Assembly: GCA_020746105.1 (NCBI GenBank)
Contig: CM036618.1
Location: forward strand, 20,329,001 to 20,393,000
Length of the DNA: 64,000 nt
Reading direction: 5' to 3'
Source of the DNA: Trogon surrucura
Taxonomy: Eukaryota > Chordata > Aves > Trogoniformes > Trogonidae
Below are positions 10,749-26,000 of the stretch, one piece after another. Position numbers and translations under genes: made by a program. The notes beneath the pieces are model-generated. The model was given only the letters and a program-made list of their open reading frames with translations. It did no database searches and was not told where the DNA came from. Numbering within the stretch: position 1 is the stretch's first letter; the number at the start of each line of letters is the position of its first letter.

Positions 10749-13700
10749 CCTTTGATCAGGCCCTATCAGAAGTCATCCAGACGTAGTAACCTGAGTTCTC
10801 GTCAACAGGCTACCGTCTTTGATGTAGGTAAAGTCCTACTGCAAATTGCGTTTATGAAGGGAAAACATCAAGACATAATCGAGAAGGAGCATAGTTACTG
10901 ATTCACATGGAAAGGTTGTTTTGGCATCTTACTTCCTTTGCGAGACGTAGTAAATAAATTCTACTCAGATTATTGCAAAGACATTTCTATAAACAACCTG
11001 CAACACAGACCTTCGGAAAGTTGTGTTTGCCCTCCCCAGTATAACAGGAACTTAGGTGTGGTTCAGTGTCAATGAGAGGTCCAAGCAAAATAATAGAAAA
11101 TCAAATTTACTCTAGAACGAGCGGGAAAAATTCCCTGCTTGGAATGAAAATGTATTTGGAAAATTTTGCTTCTAAGTAGTTAGGCAAATTAAATACATTT
11201 CAGAGCAAGGCTTTTCAAGTTTTCCATTCCTCCACCATAAATCTAGGATATCAAGTACATATATTTAAAATGCAAATCAATAATTTCTCAGGAATTATTC
11301 TTCAATGTTGATATTACTCTTACAATGGACACATTCAGGAAGATGCTAAACAACATCTGAAATTACATAAATAACAGCTGGAGTAAGCACAATGAACACA
11401 CCCGTGTATGATTATTATAAGGAAACTTTTGATATAAACACTCCAAAATCTTCCTCTCAATTTCACAGGCATATGCTGTAAATACAATATAATAGCCAAT
11501 ATTCCCCTTATGACAAATGGATACTTTTTTTCTGAAAAAAAAACCCAACTGTTTCAGAGTGGAATAGTACTGCACTGTAATACATTCTGTGCTCAGTGTT
11601 TTTTTACTAACCCAACCTCAAAAGACCTTGGTCTTTTTTCAGAAAAAACTTTTTGAAGAGTCTAAATGCTTAGAGAGGTAAATAATATCCATCTCAGTCT
11701 AAACTGTTGAATAAAACATCTGTCACAGCTGAGGAAATGTGACAGAGGTACTTTGGTAGTCCAGCATCCTAAATTTCATTATCATTTGTTCTTTTTCATA
11801 GTTAACATTAGAGTGTGATGTACAGAAGGTTGTATAGAGAAGAACAGCCTTTGCAGTTTTAAGAAAACATTTCTCTGCTAGGCAAAAAGCCTGTACAAAA
11901 TTCCTAAATTTAAAATAATTATATAATCATTTAAATACAAACAATTTAAAGTGAAAGAGCAGAACTCCAACTCTGTCAAAGAAGAACAGAATTTTGAATT
12001 GATTTTGAAAGGGCTAAGATTTCAGTGAAATTACTTTTGGATTATTTTGTAAAAGTATTAAAAATTAATCTGAATTAGTTGATTGAAATCTTCATGAGTT
12101 CACTGAATACTAATGAATTGTTCAACTTTCCCACTTCAGCTATTTGTAACACAAAAAGCCAGAAGATAAAGAAAAGTAGATTTTTTTTTTTTACATTTGA
12201 AGCATTTTCTTAGTCCTCACCTTTTTTTTCAAATAAATGAGAATAGAAAAAAAAATTGCATTTATGTTATAAAGTTCAAGAGCAGATCACATATGTGAAT
12301 ATGGTCCTAATTTGTTTGAAAAACCGGAAAGAATTCACCACTCAGCATTGTGTGTGCCTATTTTGAGGAGATACATAACTGAAGGGGAGGAGGAGAGTTT
12401 CTCCAAATGCATCACTTGCACGGGGCAGACATTGAGAAAGAGCACGCACACTGAGCTCAGTGTTAGGTACACAGAACTCCTGGCCCTCATGAGCAATATG
12501 ACCTCTCAAAACCAACTTGTAGCATGTGCTGAGGCTTAGAAAGAGGAAAGTCTATAGCTAAATACTGCCCTCAGTGATTTTAATTTATTCTTGCTGAAGA
12601 AATAACAAAGGTGCATGAATATAAACAAGGGATGCTGAGAAGCCATCAGTGGCAAAAGAACTGATACTTAAATACAGGATAATTTTAATAGTGTTTGAAA
12701 TTGCTTTTAAAAGTGTTCATGTATGTATACAGGTATTTATAAAGGTATTCAGAGATATACAAGTCTAGAAGATCAGCATTCTTCCAAGAATCTAATTTTC
12801 TTTTCTGAATACAGCCAAAATCACCAAACTGGTGTATACACTTCATTAATTGAGCAAGAATATTCTGTTTTAAACAGTTAGCAGAATTTCAGGACCCTAA
12901 GACTGATAGAATAAGGACTAATGAAAGAGAAAAAATCCCACCAAACAAAGAGTAATAGCTACTGGCAGGTTTGAAAAATGGTTGAGAGATAAAGGGTTAG
13001 CATACTGGAGAAATGACTATGCAGAAGTCTGACTTTTCATAACATGCTGGCACAGAGATTTGAAATAGACCATATAAAGAAGCAGATACCAACAGAAATG
13101 GGTACATACTTCATGCAGGGACTCTGGTCTGCTCATTTGGTTGTCCCCCTGGGAAACAGGGTTGAGGCTTTACGGAACAGAACACAGCCCAAATGTAGTC
13201 TCCTTGGAGTACATCTATCAACTTCACTGCGGCAAGGCATTTCTTAGCATGTATAAGCAAGATAATTCTGTGGTAAAGCCCCTTGTTTAAATTGTAGATC
13301 TCAAAGGAACCATTTATTGTGCAGATCTCATCAATTACCTTCAAAACTAGTGCCAGTCTTTTCAATGTTTTCTACTAGGGTTAGATGATTGTGTCTTCCC
13401 ATATTCCTCTATTTTTCTCATCTAAAATTAGTTTGTCAGTACAACACAAGCAATTTGAAATGTAGGCTTTAAACCCAGGAAAAATCATAGCAGAGATATG
13501 ACCTATATCCAAATACCACGTCAACATTCTCTTTTGTTCTCGTAAGACCTGTTTTAATGATATTTATTCTCCCAGTTACCAGAAAATGTGCAGAATAAGG
13601 ATTAACAACTACTCTGTTAAATACTCAAAATGATTCTATCTCCCAGACTCTCAAAGTGAACAGACTAAGCGTTGTTGGTTTTTTTCTGAAGTAATTAAAA

Positions 13701-13909
13701 ATAGACTTCTCTAAGTAACAGCAGACTTTGGTAGTGCTTGTAACTCCATCAGACTTCAAAAACATTCTGTCAGATGTGATTTTGACAGAATGATGCTTAG
13801 CTCTAGCAGAACCCTTGTGGCTTTAACCCTAAATCTGTATGTTAAAGGTATAATGAGTCTATGAAAGGCCAGAGGAAGTTAAGAGCCTGTTTGTGTTCTC
13901 ACTTAACAC

Positions 13910-13990
13910 CATTTGCATCCTGTATAACTGTTGACTTTAGTGGAATTATTCCCAGCTTGCAATTGTGTAAAGAGAAGTACAGACTTAATA
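13910..13990 (+). repeat. Possible ancient amniote repeat relic
   Basis: GTTGACTTTAGTGGAATTATTCCC followed by a TGTGTAAAGAGAAGTACAG stretch has the wording of an old amniote interspersed repeat (GACTTCAGTGGAGTTA...GTGTAAGTGAGA type). It is strongly diverged, and the family was recognised only by resemblance. Confidence 0.3.
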
Positions 13991-16900
13991 GGTGGGCTTT
14001 GCAGAAGCATACAAGGTATGTTTTATCTCTCCTCTATTAAATCTCCTGTGTTAGTTAAGTAACACATTCCCTGGGCCTTGCCAATCTCCCTGATGATACT
14101 GGTGCATAAACAAAGTAAATATTTTGGCAGAAAACCTTAAAAACTGGAAAAAGGAAAATTTTGAGTCCTATCCAGCTAAAAACATCCGTGGTCTTCGAGG
14201 TTATGCAAGGCTCTGAAGACTACAGATGCTGGCTGTTCAACAGGCCAAATATTCAGAGACAGGTTGGCCTCCAGTGTAAGGTCAAATAAAAGTGTCTCTG
14301 TGTGTGGTGGAGAAAGTTTAAGACATGTGATGGAAGGAAACAAATCTCAGAAAACTTCTATTTGGTGCCTGGTGACCCAGTTGAAATTAGAGACTTTTTG
14401 AGACTGTCACTGTAAGACAGAGTATCACCATATCTCAGGCCATTACAAAGTTACCATATATAATAACGTAGCCAAGAACTCCAAAACTTTTTCAATTATT
14501 TATTCTCACAGCATCCCCACTAGGCACAAGAACAACAAAAGAAGGCTCCAAAGCCCTAACTCTTCACACCTGCCTTGAGGCATTTATCTGGAGTGATGAA
14601 GACAGAAACCTTAACACCCAGTAAATAGTCAGTGGTTCAGCCCATCTAAATTTCACTGGCCCTGTGGACATATTTTTTTCTCCATTGACAATTTAATCTT
14701 TCACTAGGAAGATTACTCTGAGCTTTTAAATGAAGGGTCATAACTGAAGTGCCTAAATTTAATGGGAAGAATTCAGACATTGGTGACTTTTTTTTGACTT
14801 AATCAGTTACAGAAGAGGCTATAGCAGAGCAGGTCCTAGATCTCAGGCCTTAATTAACGAAATATTCTGTCACTCATCTTCCATGAGTCAACACTTACAC
14901 ATGTCAACACTTATCCTCTGTGCTTCAAACTCCTATGCTGACAGCCACCTAGTCACAGTAGAACAGAATTTGCAAAGAGAGGATTTATTCTTTCATTCAA
15001 GGCTGCTATGAATTCTCTGTTGGTTGTAGGAATAGCTTACATGACTTCTTTACATTTTTTCCAGAGAAATGGTTTTTACTTCATCTGACTTAGGCTTCTA
15101 AACCAAACTCGTCACTCTATGTGCTGTACTCACCAGCCAGGAATGGACATTTGTAGGTGCATCATTGCCTTGTCTTTAAATCTGTGTTGGGCTGTTGTCT
15201 GTAAATGTTTATCTCTATTCAGATTTATACAAAGAGTTCCAGTGTAGAGGGCAATCTACCACAGTACACCAGAACCTGGACCTCAGGCATTTGTGCAAAA
15301 CGAAGGAGACATATGCAACATAAGCAAAGAGCCACGGATCATTGCTATCTGAATAGTCGAGACAGCTCATCTGCACCTGCTGAGAGCCCTCATTGTCTCA
15401 AGTGTCTAGCTGAGCAAAACTGGACAGGAGCAAAAGCAACACAGGACTGATCAGAGTACACTGTCAGATACATCAGGTATTTTGATATTTCAAGCATACT
15501 GAGACCTTTTTCCTTGGAAAAATATGATTAGAACATTACATCTCACAACCTAAAATGAAGGAGTCAGGAAGTAAAGGAAGGACGCCAACCCTTTTACCAG
15601 ATTCTTGTCCACTGACTTGAACAAAATGAAGATTTGTGTTCATTCGGAATACATTTTAATATGCACATTTCATTGGAAAAAAAAATATGCTGGGCAGCTG
15701 TGTGTTATGTAAGACATACACACATCACAACTAAAGATTTGTTTGCCCTAAAAGCAGGATCTGGATTAGCTGAGAAATAAAAAGTCTGAAATTAGTCAAT
15801 AACTTTCCAATTACCATATTTATGGGATTACTGGAACCCAGCAAAACTACTGGGAATTTGAATAGTACAAATTTGATCAGGGAAATAAAGTTTCATTGGT
15901 TTTTTGTGGCTGTAGGTATTTACAAAAACCTGTAAAGATACATTTGTCTATTTCTTCTGAAGCTGCCTATCCTCATAATATTTATAACTACTTTCATGAC
16001 TACTTGTTCACTTGATATCAAATTTCTGATTAGTAACTATCCTAAAACATTTTACTGTCAACGAGGGCTCAGTGATTTCTTCTAGCAGATCTTTTTCTTT
16101 GAAGTTATGTTTACTACAGCTAGAAATGTTAGAAATGTAGTTATGCTTGATAGTCATTTATTTGCTACTATAAAGGGTTCCTATACTTTAAATATTACTG
16201 TTATCAGTTTCAAACAAAGTGTCTTGAATCAGAAAACTTGAAGCACCCTACCTACTACTCTCCATTTATGGCAGACTGACAACTTATATTCAGTCATACA
16301 GTCAGAAGAGTAGAGTTCTTAGTTTATCATTCAGCTGTAGAAATGCAGAGAGGCTGAACAGTTGAGTCATAAGACGGAAACTCACTTCTCTAGAAATCTA
16401 ACCTGCGCTTAAAGCATAGGAACTTAATGCCCAAACTCAGAAAAAAAAAAGTGGTTTATGCTTACATGTGGACCCTTAAAGAGCCCTACTATTCTCCTAA
16501 ATCAATGTTATAATGTAGTTTGAGTTTCTCAACAGGATTTGAGCTCTGTACTTCAGTTCTGATGCAGTAAAGCAAGTCTAACTGCTTTCATGCAATATCA
16601 AAAGGGAATGGAAGTTCACATTTTTCAATTAAAATAATTTTTAGCATCATGATTAACATCATGATTATTATTATGAAGGAGAATAAAGTATCATTCTTTT
16701 TGAAGTCACCAGCTCCTCTGATGTTTTTACTGAAATGAGAGCTGCACCACCCAGAAGTTATGAAAGTGTATGGTGATACCCAGACTTTCAAATCTTCTGC
16801 TAAAACACAACTTTGAAGGTCGTTGAAGGAAATAGTTCTTTTTTCAAGATGAAGAGAGAGAGAACCCAGATTATGGTCTCTTCTCTTAAGAGTCTCCTTG

Positions 16901-19900
16901 TGCATTTGCTGTTTAACAGCCACTGGTAAGACACCTAAACAGCTTTAGGAACTGAGATAAAGGTTAGAATTCCTCCAACACTTCAGTAGACAGAGGTTTA
17001 AACACGGGCATGGGGATGGATGTTACCAGAATTTTATAATCTCTCCTGTATAACGGTCCAGATTCAGTAAGAATGATGGAAACATCAGAGAGTAGGCTCT
17101 AATCTTTTGGATAGAGAAGGTTTTGGAAGACTGGACATCATGTTCAAACCACTTTTAGGGAAAAACATGAGAAAAGACTAAAAGCATCTGCACTCTCATG
17201 GTTTGTAAGAAAATGAATGGGTGTTCTGGAACCTAAAACAGATGTTTGCTACATCTCAGGTCTAGACCTAAACTAGCTGAATGTTAGGTGTTTTCTCCCC
17301 AGGAGCTCTGCAAAAGATGTGTAAAAGGAAGCCTGCATTTGATCAGGGCCCTCTAACTTCAGAGGCACATGCTTTTTACCAAGAATTGCCACTGACCATA
17401 AAGACTGATCACTTAACTCAGGGTGAATGACCAGAATCAGTTGCCTAATTTTAAACAAAGAAATAAGCTACTTTCTAAACATGAATGAGCTTAATCAAGT
17501 CCAACAGCAAGTAATGGAAAGATGTGTTTAAAGTTTCTCCTGGCCAGAAGACAATTTCTCATCCTAATATGCTTTGGTGTAGCCACTTTGATCCCACCAA
17601 CTCACCACTTAAAGATTCAACTACGGGAGCTCCTATGTAAGAATGAAGCCACACATATAAAAAGGTTCCAAGCAATACAAGCACAGCAATCCGTAGATTT
17701 AGTAGTACACCATGGTCAGTATACACAAAGCTTATTTTAACCTTGGAAAGCTGGTTTCCCATAGCTCACCTTGGACTCAACAGAGAGACGAATACAGACT
17801 GAGGTCCCTCCCAGTGTGATTTGACAGTTCTCCACCTATTCTCCATCCATTCTCTCAGTTGCCCTTTCACTTCATATCCCAACTCACAGTTTGTTATGAA
17901 GTCCTGAAATTTCCACAGTATCTGTTTCAATATGAGTCTAACCAGAAAAATTTCTCCAAAAGCTGAACAGCTCTTCTAGAAATGAGCGAATTGCCAGTCT
18001 GAAATTTCAAAGACATAAAAAACCTATTGAAAGTGAGATTTGAAGGATATTTCACAGGCTTTATAGTGAGAGCACACCATTTTGACTCTTTCTAGCCTGT
18101 CTTCTGCAACTTGAAGTTTTCCCATCAATTTCTTCACCAAGTCTAAAACTGAGAAGAGATGTAGGGACGGGAATGTTGCGAAATACATTATATCTAACAC
18201 AGTGAAAGATCAAGAAGTACCATAAAGTTAGTGATGGGACTGATTTGTATATCTCATTCAAAAGGTACAAAGAGTGCAAATCTCAGCAGAAGTCTCAACC
18301 AAATTAAAACGTTCCTGTTTGACAATTAAAACTGTTTAGATTTTGGGTTATTTCTGTTAATATGCTGTGCTGTGATGACATGAATGTAAAAGTCCCTGTA
18401 TCATCATATCATAGTAGATTACACAACTAAAATATGACAGAAAAGAACACAAATGCTTCAAATATGGAATTAAAAATGGGAAAACACCACCGAGGTTCAA
18501 TATTAATCAGATTTTAAAAAAGGCACTTGTTTCCTCCTTAAAATATTTTTTTCAAAAAGTGTATTGTTCTGAGAGAATTTATAGTAACCATTAAGGACGT
18601 TTAAAATTTTAGTCTGTTATTTCATGTAACCTGTGATATTTTTTACAATATTATTTAGAAAGCTAAACTCTACCAGCATTTCTGAAAATAGATTCAATAA
18701 AAACACCTTCTGGCTTTCACATTTCAGAAACTTGTGGAAATCCATTTTTTTTTAAAAGCCCAGTTCAACAACTGGCACAAGTTTGCTTGTGCTACTGCAC
18801 CTTTTGAAATACTGTTTCAAACTTTTTTATCATCTATGTGAAGGGTTAAATGTCTATTGGCCGCTTTTATACCAGCAAAGCCGAGGTTTACTCAATAAAC
18901 AGCAAGCAATATGCGTGGAAACAGTCCCTTAAAATCATACTCATAGAGCGCTGGTACCCGATAGCATCTCAGCCTCCTTTCTTTCCCATTAGTGATGGGA
19001 TTTCACTTCTGATTGTACAGAGAAGTTTGTTATTTCCAAGGCATCAAAAATACCCTGAAGGTAAACAGTGTGTGGCCTTTGACCTGTGCGGGTTTGAGGA
19101 ACAAGATGGATGAGCTGTCCTGTGAGGTTTCACAGACCTCACCCTGACTCTCATTCCACAGCAGAACAAACAAGTTTTTCCTCGCTATATCTGAGAATTT
19201 GAGCTTGGGAATGAGCCTTGAGCCCCTTTTTCCTTCTGAAACTGGACTTGTCTGTCTTCTTTCCATTTTTCAACATAATGTTAATCTCACAATGTGTATT
19301 TTAACCTATGATGTTCACTCGTTCTTTGTTCTAGCCCACAAAAGCTCTTTAGCTCTTCCTTCTCTTTTGCTTCACAGTCCTCCTCCCTGACCTTCGGCCA
19401 AAATAGGTTCTTTTAGCTCTTTGCCTTGCTGAACTCTTTTACCCCTTAGAAAGACCAAAAGCATTTGAGAATTTGTCTTACTTTCTTCTTCTTCCTTTTT
19501 TCTTTTTCCCCCTAGCATATTTTGCTCAATTCTACAGTTTCCTGAGTCTTTTCAAGAACTACCACTCACAAATGCCCTTGTACTCCTGAAATGAAACCAG
19601 GAAATACTAAGAGTTGCAGTATCTAACTCCTTTACTGACATAAAAAGATATCACAGATTTTAATAAACAGAAAATTTATAAAAGGTTGAAAAATCAAACA
19701 ATGTCATATCACAAAGTTCAGCAATGACATTTTCCTGAAACAAGGCTTAAGCTACAGTGAAAAAAACCCACATGAATCAAAAAAAAAAAAAGGCAACGAA
19801 ATAAATTGGTCTGACACTGATCATGAAGGCACAATATTTATCAGATAGTTTGACAAATCAACTATTGTCCATTTGTTCTACTATTTTATTTTTTTTATGG

Positions 19901-22220
19901 TATGTGTGATCTGTTTAATATAAGTATTAAGAAATGATTCTCTATTCAACTAGCAATCAAAACAATACTCCACAGCTTGAGGAAATCCCTATTAAAAATG
20001 TATTAACAGGACATTAATTAAAGAAATTAATGGTGCAATGACACAACGAAACGTACTTAAAGAACACTAAAGTTTAAGAACATAGGCAGTATTTTGGATA
20101 TCCAGCATTTTGCTGAGGTTATTTTATTAATTAGCAAACCTAAATTCATTCATTCTGAATCTTCTCAACACTGTGATGAGAAATTTCAGGCAGATACACA
20201 TGGGACGGGAAAAATAATTTGTGCTTTTTTATAAAATAGGCTTTTTTTTTATGGAATGTTAAGTATGCTCATTATATAATAAGATTCAGTTCTACGCCTT
20301 CAAAACTAAAGTTAACCTGAGATTTCTACATGGATTTTATCTGCCATAACATGAACGGAGATCTTCTGCTTTGCTTCACATGGAAGCAGACTTTTGGGGG
20401 GGCCATGGCATCAAACTGTCAGCTGGTGAGTTTCAGAAAAACAACACAGCCTTCGAAGTGCTAAAAAGTATTCTTAGAGAACATAATTCCACCATCACTT
20501 TTCCCAAAAGTAGTTTCCCTGCTGTGCCTTTCTGCCATAACTCAATTTTCTCTAGATGTCTGGATCCAGAATAACACAGAACTGTGCAGAACCAGCAAAG
20601 AGAGGGGGAAAAAAATTACATAAAGGGTATGAAATATGGTCTGTGAGCAACATGGAAAAAGAGAATGGGTAGTGGTTGTTTGAATTAGAACTGAGATGCA
20701 GCAGAACAAACTAAGAGTTGAAAAATCAACAAGAGAAAAATCCCCAAACAAAAATAGATATTTCTTTACATACTTAGTAGTCCAGCTGCAAGACATTGTG
20801 GGTTTTGATAAATTACATACACTCACAGAATGATTAGCCAAATTTACGAATGAAGAGTCCATTATGGATATCACTGGTGTCCAAGAAATCCCAAGGACAC
20901 AAATGATGAAGGCTGGGACAGTGCATCGGGGAAGTAATGAGATACTCCTGCTACATTTTTATATTTTCCCTCGGGATCTGCTTTCAGCCACTCTTGGTGA
21001 CAGAAATTGGACTAAGTGGAGGCTAGTCATGTCTTAGTCTGACTGCTGAGATCCTTCTGTTCTAATTAGACTTGGTTGACTGCCCTTTAGGCCAGAAATG
21101 TAAAGTCATTTTCCCTCCACAATCCCACTGCAGCACTAGAAAACAATCAGAAATTTGTGGGATATTCTAGAGATAACACAAATACTTCTGCCTTTTATTC
21201 TTCTATGGCATATAGCCATCTTCTTCATTCTAGCTAATGTAAACAGGTTGTATAAAAGTTTGAAGCACATGGTATTCATGGCCTCTTTTTCAACATAAGC
21301 CCCAGCTGGTTCGTTGAGTCAATTTCCTAAAAGAAGGCACTTCCCTACTTTTCTGTACTATTAATCATGTTACTTCTTTCATCTCAGTTTACCGTTGGAA
21401 GAGCCAGAGATGTGGTAGCTTCATCCAGCTATAAAGTCAAGACCTTCCTTACCATGGACTTGCCCTTAACTTTCCCTTAGTACCTAATAATTAAGGGAAT
21501 AAATGTATAAATTTGCAAAACACACTACAACAGCTATATTCCCCACACGATACCATAGAAAGACGACATTATTTCAGCACCTATTAGGCTGAAGTACTCT
21601 TCTATGTGTTTAACATTGCTAGCACATAAATGTTATTATAATGTTATACCAGCAATAAACCTGAGCCAGTATGTACCAAGCTGGCCAATAATTTTACATA
21701 ACTCTCATTTGTATTACCTATTCTGAAAATGAATTGTAAACCTGAGGACATGATACATGGTACATAAAATAATGAGCGGTCTACAGGAGGTGAAAGGGAA
21801 CATTATGTTCTCCTTGTCTCAGAACACATGTAACAGGGCACATTCAATGCAAATGGAAGAAAATAATTTTGCAAAAGTAAAATAGTTTTTTTCTCATAGT
21901 AGCAACTAAGATTTGAATTCTTTAGCAGAGAAAGACATCACGGAATGCAATTTAACAATATCCAGTATGCAACAGTAAATGTATATAGATAGAAGAAACC
22001 TCAAGAATTATTATTTTAATTACAATGAACATTTTAGAATAGGTACTAAAAGGCGTGTTTCAAGGCTTCAGCAAACTTCTAAAATATTATAGTTCAAAAT
22101 GTGCCTGTGTAACACAGGTACACTTCAACTCTGAAGTGTTCCTATCTCAACTTTTATTTCATGACAGCAACAAGATCCAAATGGGACAGATTATACTTAC
22201 TATGCAATGTAATGAAACCT

Positions 22221-23075
22221 ATCATAGAATCATAGAATAATTTAGGTTGGAAAAGACCTTTAAGATCATTGAGACCAGCCATAAACTTAACACTGCCAAG
22301 TCCAACATTAACAATGTCCTTAACTATCTCATCTACACCTCTTTTAAACACTTACAGTGATGGAGACTCTACCACTTCTCTGGGCAGCCCGTTCCAAGAC
22401 TTCACAACACTTTTGGTGAGGAAATTTTTCATAATGTTCAGCCTAAACTTCTCCTGGTGATACCTGAAGCCATTTCCTCTTCTCCTATCACTTGTTACCT
22501 CAGAAAAGAGACCAACCCCCACCTCACTACAACCTCATTTCAGGTATTTGTAGAGAGTGACAGGGTCTCATCTGAGCTTCCTTTATCCCAGGCTAAACAA
22601 CCTCAGTTTATTCAGCCACTCCCCATAAGACTTGTTCTCCAGATGCTTCATGAGCTTTTTTGCCCTTCTTTGGTCACACTCCAGCACCTCAAGGTCTTTC
22701 TTGTCATGAGAGGCTCAAAACCGAACACAGGACTTGAGATGCGGCCTCACCAGTGCCGAGTACAGGGGGACGATCACTTCCCTAGCCCCACTGGCTGCAC
22801 TATTCCTGATACAGGCCAGGATGCTGTTGGCTTTCTTGGCCACTTGGGCACATTGCTGGCTCATGTTCAGAGGCAGTCGACCAACAACCTCAGGTTCTTT
22901 TCCTCTGAGCAGTTTTCCAGCCACTCTTCCCCATGCCTATAGCACTGCCTGGGGTTGTTGTGACCCAAGTGCAGGACGTGGCACTTGGCCTTGTTGAACC
23001 TCATGCAATTGTCCTCTGTCCATCAATCCAGCCTCTCCAAATCCCTCTGCAGAGCCTCCCTACCTTGCAAGTGTT
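22221..23075 (-). mobile_element. CR1 LINE, 5'-truncated, older subfamily
   Basis: Minus-strand CR1 with tail ATCATAGAATCATAGAATAATTTAGGTTGG at its left end. It covers the 3' UTR and C-terminal ORF2 up to the GGCACTTGGCCTTGTTGAACCTCATG and CCAGCCTCTCCAAATCCCTCTGCAG blocks. The remnant frame 22715-22924 (-) reads [20 protein letters not shown] and so on, which is CR1. Wording such as CTTCTCCTGGTGATACCTGAAGCC marks a different and older subfamily from the copies at 4388-5370. The right limit is approximate, since similarity fades after about 23065. Confidence 0.92.
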
Positions 23076-26000
23076 CAGCACACAGGTGTTATTTGGAAGG
23101 AGACTGACACCCACCTCAGTACTCTTGAACAACATGATTCTTGTCGGTGAGTAAATGTCTAAAACGAATCCCTGATACAGTCCTTCCTTTCAAAACCCTC
23201 ACTTTCAGTGCAGCAGTGGGAGAAGAATAAGAAGAAGCTTGCAAAGCTTGTCTTTGGTAGTTTTCATTCCTTTTCAAAAGGATGTGAATAGATTTTGTAT
23301 TTTGTCATTAACAGAAGAAAAGATCAGAAGTGTACACATCTCTTGCACATAAATAGGTTGTTAGGCACCCATGGCTAGAAAGCTTTTTGTCTGTCCATGT
23401 CATTTGCCACAGCTACATTAATATAATATAGGCAGTATTCAATGCTATATTTGTATATAAACTTTTCTTCCCCCTTAAACCAGGTATTCCTAAGTGACTC
23501 TTGAAGGGTAATAAGAGCTGAAAAAATACTTTTTCAACCAGACATTGCTTCAGTTTTCAGAAAAGGAAAATATAAGAAACTTATTTATGTGTGCACAGGT
23601 GTACTCAGATATATAAGAAAACAGAAAACCAATTTAAAAAGCAATATTGGAAACAATCTGAGCAGTTTTCAGATGCTGCTATGGCTAAAATAGCTCACAA
23701 ACTCTTTCATTTCTCAATCCAGTATATATGACCAAGGTCCATCAGCACACATTGAAGCAGAAAGCAGAAATTAAATTCACTGTTTGTGTCATTTCAACCA
23801 TAACAGATGTAGAATTTTTTTTTCAATGAGGTCATTTAAACAAAGCACCATAGTTTAAAAAAGCCAAGAAAAAAAGAAATCTGCTCTTATAAATATAGCA
23901 TTAAAAAAGCATAAACATAATCTGCCTTGACTGTAACTGCACCAACTTTAATGGAGTTACACAGCAACAGTGTATTTTTTTGTTTCTGTTCTAGTTCTTC
24001 CATTAAATTTACAGAGTAGATCTGACTTTCAGTAAGAGCAGAATGGACAAATTATATAATCTGTTATATTTTTATAGAGGTATCTTTTTACTTTTTATGT
24101 ACATTTTTCTCTAGTTTGAAGAGAGTCAGAAAATGAACAGAATAATATAAATGCATAGAACCATAAAGAATAATGTATTTAAGCGGAATTTACTGAATAT
24201 GCTTCATGGTAGATGAAGAAATATAATCTGAAACATAAGGACAGAAATAATTTATTTATACTTAAGAATAACTTTATTCTGAAGGATTCTTCATCTATCT
24301 TTGCTGTTAGTGATTATTAAAAGTCTTACTTTTGGTTGTGTTTTTTTCTGTGGCACTAGCAACAGCTTGTTGAAAATGAGGACAGCTAAAATTGCTTATA
24401 AAAATGCAAACCATTATTCTTTTACGTTTTTGTTTCACTGAACTCTATAGGTGAGCTGCCTCAGCTAAACAGGATTCTTTATGCATTAATCAAAAATAAT
24501 TCATCTGAGTCTGGGAAGACTTCGAGCATTTTCTCTCCATTGGTATATAAATATTGAAATCCTAGGGCCTCTGATAAATTGGAATTTGCATAATCAGATC
24601 TGAGATGAAACTTGTTGAGGTGAGGCAGATTATTCCCCAGTTCTAGCACTGCAACTTTCATAGTGTTTCATCATTGTCTTGCTTCTTGGTGTTCTAGAAA
24701 AGCTGAACTGGTATCCAGATAGGAGGTGGAGAGTCTTTGCAGGGATTTAGCATATACTCCAAAGCCAACCTCTCGGAGTGAAAGAATAGCTTTATTCTTC
24801 AGGGAGTAGCTATTAGGATATTCAGCAAGCTCTCTTTAATTTAACTCGTCTTTTTATGTATTATTCAGTAGACAAAATTCCCATGATAGAGCAATAAAGA
24901 AGGTCAGTATGGTAGCCTCGGTTAAAATAAAGGTAATTTTTTGCTGTGTTATACAGCAAAAAGATTCAACGAGACTTGAAAGCACAGAAAGATGAATAAT
25001 CAGTGTGATACAAAAGGAGAGGGTGCATAAAGATGAAGTACAGTGAAGCAATTACTGTTAACTAGTAATGACAGAAGTTAAAATCATCGTGTAAGGACAG
25101 ACTTCTGGTATTCCAGCATAAAGTCTTATGATTTAACGAGTACCAAAAAGCAAAAGGTCTGCTAGACAATACTGAACATATCTCTTACTCCTTCTAAATT
25201 TGATGTTTGCACATAGGGCTAGTGATTCTGAGATTTTTAGAAAGCTTCTGTTTCTAGTATTAGTATATAGCTCTCTTTTTCTTCTTAATAATTTTCAAGT
25301 TTGCAAGTTTTGAGGCTTCAGAGGGGGGAAAAAAGAGTGTTACTGATCCTAGCAGTATATGTATAGTAATTAATTGCTAGTTAGAGCAGTAGGTCTATAA
25401 CCTCATCTTCAAAACACTGTATTGCTGTCTTAATATTGCAGAGCACTTCCCTATTTGTACCTGTATTAGAAAAGAGTATGGGTCAGTTCTTTCTGAATTT
25501 GCTTAAGTGACTCTTTACAAATCAGAAGTTGTACTACTCAAAAAGTAGTAGTCAAAGACTACAAGATCAGAAGAGATTTAGACAAAGAGACCAGCATATG
25601 CTTATTTTGCAGAAAAGTATCTCTTGTTCCCTTTAAAAAAGAATTTCTGTACATTACTAAATATTGTCTTAATGCGATTTCAATATTTATCAAAATAAAA
25701 GTTAGCTATTCCACAGGATGGCCTCTCCTATCAACAAAGGGATGGAATTTCTCATGATTCCTTATGATGCAGCTAAAGAGCCTTTGACTATGTGTGAATT
25801 TTTTCCTGCCTCCAGTTAAAGAGAAATATTTCCACAGCTTGTAAAGTCTCTTTAGTAATATAGATTCTTCTTACATATTATGCATTGGCAGACAGGAAGG
25901 GTTTCAGTTGAACCTCAGTGTGGCTCTTTGTCTTCAAAGAAAACCAATCTACCTAAAGAATATTCTTTAAAAAACACTGATAAAAATATGTATCGCAAAT

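Larger units (their letters stand above)
9540..22220. other. Long repeat-poor AT-rich stretch, no gene recognised
   Basis: Nearly 12.7 kb without a recognisable CR1 or LTR, unusual beside the dense regions in this window. Open frames are short (10238-10558 -, 12312-12539 +, 16588-16923 -, 20542-20874 -) and show no motif, domain or consistent splice context. It contains the 75-bp copy at 10355, a hairpin at 10667 and a possible ancient repeat at 13910, listed separately. A large intron or a conserved regulatory desert would look like this, and sequence alone cannot decide. Confidence 0.5.

Noticed and set aside
22457-22942. 161-codon plus-strand frame
   Set aside because: It is antisense to the CR1 at 22221-23075.
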